A stretch of 64,000 nucleotides of DNA. It comes from Gelatoporia subvermispora B. Lineage: Eukaryota > Basidiomycota > Agaricomycetes > Polyporales > Gelatoporiaceae. Position numbers and translations under genes: made by a program. The stretch spans positions 62,001 to 126,000 of the forward strand of contig KB445805.1 in assembly GCA_000320605.2 (NCBI GenBank), given 5' to 3'. The notes under the pieces are model-generated. The model was not told the DNA's origin. It saw only the letters and a list, made by a program, of their open reading frames with translations, and did not search any database. Numbering within the stretch: the stretch's first letter is position 1; each line of letters opens with the position of its first letter. Below, piece after piece: positions 61,318 through 64,000 of the stretch.

Positions 61318-61845
61318 TTACACACTGATGCAAGGCATGAGGGACGTGGGAGAAAAATGACAGGGGAGACACAGCTCACCGCGAGAACACCAGAGCTGCA
61401 AGGTAAATAAATCAGCGGCAGTCGTCTTGGGTCGTCCGTGGTCGTGGTAAGAAAGAAAGCGCGTCCGATGCCCATTGCTGCGGTTCGACTCTACCCGAGC
61501 CTGTAACGCGTCACGCTCACATGACGTTTCACGTGAGGGCGTGATATCGGTCACAGGGTCGATGTCGTGTCTGTATGTAAACCAAGCTGACATAAGAATG
61601 TCCGCTTGGAACGTGCTTCCGCTTTGTGGCACTTGTCCTCCCCGCCACATCAGTCTTCCCAGTGTCTCCCAATCTGTTTTGCTCCTTTCGTTCAATATTT
61701 TGAGCCAATCGTCTTCTTTCTGCAGATCCGGGTCGCGATTTCTAAACAGCTTTTGATTGAACGACCTGAGCTTCTTGATAGCGCCAAGTACAAGTGTGTC
61801 ACTGCACAAGAGGCATGTCCATGCCCGTGTTCTCTTTGTAGACAT
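61318..61845 (-). CDS. Hypothetical protein fragment
   Basis: An open minus-strand frame of up to 175 codons. The first about 95 residues have a protein-like composition (RDPDLQKEDDWLKILNERSK, then WETLGRLMWRGG), while the rest looks random and may be intron. No family recognised. Its first part (from 61845 to about 61735) recurs at 62664 with a one-base deletion that shifts the frame, on the far side of the N gap. Confidence 0.25.
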   Translation of the reverse strand: MSTKRTRAWTCLLCSDTLVLGAIKKLRSFNQKLFRNRDPDLQKEDDWLKILNERSKTDWETLGRLMWRGGQVPQSGSTFQADILMSAWFTYRHDIDPVTDITPSRETSCERDALQARVESNRSNGHRTRFLSYHDHGRPKTTAADLFTLQLWCSRGELCLPCHFSPTSLMPCISV

Positions 61846-62068
61846 GTTCCAGTCGCCGAAGAGACTGGCATGTTACAAGTGATCTGACAGGCATGTCTCA
61901 GTTGAGACTCTCAACACATTGACCATGCCCGATGCACACTGATGGTCAAGTCTAGACGAAAATAGTAGGACGGAAATTGTCCTTGTTATGTGAATGCTTA
62001 TGTAGCGGCACATGTAGCTCTATAATTACCATGCCTGTGTTCTCGTCCCAAAATCATGTAGAGCTTGA
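61733..62068. repeat. Gap-flanking duplication, left copy
   Basis: 336 bases that recur at 62553-62887 with a single one-base difference. The copy ends exactly at the first N. Confidence 0.97.
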
Positions 62069-62552
62069 NNNNNNNNNNNNNNNNNNNNNNNNNNNNNNNN
62101 NNNNNNNNNNNNNNNNNNNNNNNNNNNNNNNNNNNNNNNNNNNNNNNNNNNNNNNNNNNNNNNNNNNNNNNNNNNNNNNNNNNNNNNNNNNNNNNNNNNN
62201 NNNNNNNNNNNNNNNNNNNNNNNNNNNNNNNNNNNNNNNNNNNNNNNNNNNNNNNNNNNNNNNNNNNNNNNNNNNNNNNNNNNNNNNNNNNNNNNNNNNN
62301 NNNNNNNNNNNNNNNNNNNNNNNNNNNNNNNNNNNNNNNNNNNNNNNNNNNNNNNNNNNNNNNNNNNNNNNNNNNNNNNNNNNNNNNNNNNNNNNNNNNN
62401 NNNNNNNNNNNNNNNNNNNNNNNNNNNNNNNNNNNNNNNNNNNNNNNNNNNNNNNNNNNNNNNNNNNNNNNNNNNNNNNNNNNNNNNNNNNNNNNNNNNN
62501 NNNNNNNNNNNNNNNNNNNNNNNNNNNNNNNNNNNNNNNNNNNNNNNNNNNN
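62069..62552. other. Assembly gap (484 N)
   Basis: Run of N. Any reading frame through it is meaningless. Confidence 1.
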
Positions 62553-62887
62553 TCGCGATTTCTAAACAGCTTTTGATTGAACGACTGAGCTTCTTGATAG
62601 CGCCAAGTACAAGTGTGTCACTGCACAAGAGGCATGTCCATGCCCGTGTTCTCTTTGTAGACATGTTCCAGTCGCCGAAGAGACTGGCATGTTACAAGTG
62701 ATCTGACAGGCATGTCTCAGTTGAGACTCTCAACACATTGACCATGCCCGATGCACACTGATGGTCAAGTCTAGACGAAAATAGTAGGACGGAAATTGTC
62801 CTTGTTATGTGAATGCTTATGTAGCGGCACATGTAGCTCTATAATTACCATGCCTGTGTTCTCGTCCCAAAATCATGTAGAGCTTGA
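62553..62887. repeat. Gap-flanking duplication, right copy
   Basis: 335 bases, starting exactly at the last N, matching 61733-62068 except for one missing C (GACCTGAG against GACTGAG). After it the two sequences no longer need to agree, because the left copy ends at the gap. Confidence 0.97.
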
Positions 62888-63522
62888 TTGAATTAATGCA
62901 TACATCTCGTTGATGCAGCGATAAAGTGGCCAATCGCCAACGTGAGGATTGCATCTGAGTTCGATTTTCTAAACGAGAGCGAGCAAGGTGTTTGCCGACG
63001 CAGGCGGCGCTTCTCTAGTTGTAAGTCCGCAATCACGGTATCTGACTTGCCCACTGATGTACCAGGCGTGCCCTTCACAGCTGTGCAAAGATGCACGAAA
63101 CAATTTCGCATCAAGAAGCGCGATCCGGGGTTCCACCTCATGGAGCACAAATGGAATCGATGAACGCGTGGATATGAAGTACTGATGCATATGCCCTACC
63201 GTCCATGAGACTGACGAACGCTAGAATAGAAATTAATGAAGGCGTTTTCCATTGATCATGAATACAGAGTGGCCATGTTCTGGTTCTCACGTACGCCGAA
63301 AGAGCGGCCGCCCATCGTAATGAGCTTACTCGAGCGACAGTCCCCAAAATTAATCTATCCTGGCCTTTGAAGTGCTGGATCCTTGTGCTTGTAGATGATT
63401 GCGAGGTCACCGTAATCGGACAAATACTGTGTCACTCAGTCACGGTACATTTTCGAGGAGACGTACTGGGGCCCGTGCTAGCACGTGTCGTATCAAGAAA
63501 ATTGCTATCTACTTCAAGAAGT
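62888..63522. other. No gene recognised
   Basis: 3' flank of the truncated ankyrin gene. Short frames only. Confidence 0.45.
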
Positions 63523-63936
63523 TTAGATCGTAGTAACTACCACTTCTGGACGGCTTTCCGGAGTCTGTATACATTCAATCGTATCTACAGCAGGAGGCTT
63601 CGCACCACGGTCACATAACAGGGCAGCAACTGCGTGTTTGCGGGTGCGATGCACGTACATGTCTTGAATGTCGAACGGAGTTTCCTGTTGATTAATCTCG
63701 GCATGCGCAGCTGAGAGCGCGGTGCCAAACTTGCCGCACTGAACATTGATATTCGCCCCATGGTCGAGTAATAACTGCACGACATCGAGATGTCCAAAGT
63801 ATGACGCAGCTTGGAGTGCCGGCCCATACTTCGCGCCCTGGGTATTGATGTTCGCGCCGTGCTCCAGGATCAGGCGCATAATGGCGATTGACCCGCGGTA
63901 GGACGCAGCTTGGAGTGCCGACCCATACTACTTGGT
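63523..63936 (-). pseudogene. 3' end of an ankyrin-repeat gene, truncated
   Basis: About two and a half ankyrin repeats (GSALQAAS, RLILEHGANINTQGAK, YGPALQAASYFGHLDVVQLL, GANINVQCGK) are followed by a tail. The tail (RTRKHAVAALLCDRGAK) matches the very end of the receptor at 38634 (RTRKYAVAALLRERGAK). It therefore derives from a paralogous receptor. Upstream of about 63937 ankyrin coding stops abruptly and sequence resembling the dispersed repeat begins. Either the gene is truncated, or an intron or assembly break lies there. The window ends 64 bases further on, so this cannot be settled. Confidence 0.7.
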
Positions 63937-63939
63937 CCT

Positions 63940-64000
63940 TGTTGAACGTAATCGGGAGCGTTTGACGGCTTGACATGATCCACGTGACGGACGCGTGGGC
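63940..64000 (+). repeat. Dispersed degenerate repeat, copy 3 (left edge only)
   Basis: AATCGGGAGCGTTTGACGG and ATCCACGTGACGGACGCG match the left edge of copy 1 (GATCGGGGAGCGTTCGAC, then ATCCACGTGACCGACGCG at 46180-46220). It continues past the window end. Confidence 0.55.

Noticed and set aside
62026..62664. Reading frames spanning the N run
   Set aside because: They are translations of unknown bases.

Overview
The window is nuclear DNA of a filamentous fungus, almost certainly a mushroom-forming basidiomycete (Agaricomycetes, polypore-like). The reasons are very short GT-AG introns (about 50-75 bases, up to 14 per gene), a polyporopepsin-type aspartic protease, the basidiomycete form of aquaporin, and a Goodbye-NACHT-ankyrin receptor. 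Gene models were built by hand: splice junctions were chosen so that GT-AG (once GC-AG) borders, reading phase and family motifs agree.

Region 1 (1-11.6 kb) is conserved housekeeping: U2 snRNA with its own TATA box (-), GET1 (+), malate synthase (+), an orthodox aquaporin (-), a small I9-type protease inhibitor (+, 5' end unresolved), a secreted pepsin-like protease (-) and an ER-type FKBP prolyl isomerase (+).

Region 2 (12.4-24.8 kb) is a cluster of fast-evolving secreted products. Three copies of a tiny secreted-peptide gene (one intact, one plausible, one frameshifted) lie beside two 12-exon S10 serine carboxypeptidases whose exons 2-12 have identical lengths. This is one of the two most interesting parts of the window.

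Region 3 (25.3-36.3 kb): an NKAP-like nuclear protein (-), two tandem Ohr/OsmC peroxidases (-), one with a mitochondrial-type leader, a divergent long G-alpha subunit (-), and a type-B carboxylesterase homologue (+) that has lost catalytic Ser and His. A decayed G-alpha fragment lies at 36.7 kb.

Region 4 (38.6-54 kb) looks like a self/non-self or defence locus: a 1,649-residue Goodbye-NACHT-ankyrin receptor with about 23 nearly identical ankyrin repeats (-), a small helical protein resembling HeLo/MLKL N-terminal domains (-), and a large protein (+) joining a Tle1-like/DUF2235 lipase domain to two DM9 repeats and three H-type lectin repeats.

Region 5 (54-64 kb): an Old Yellow Enzyme (-), degenerate repeats, two minisatellites overall (one here, one at 47.2 kb), a 484-N assembly gap flanked by near-identical 335-base copies, and a truncated ankyrin-repeat gene at the right edge that abuts a dispersed repeat also found at 46.2 and 54.5 kb.
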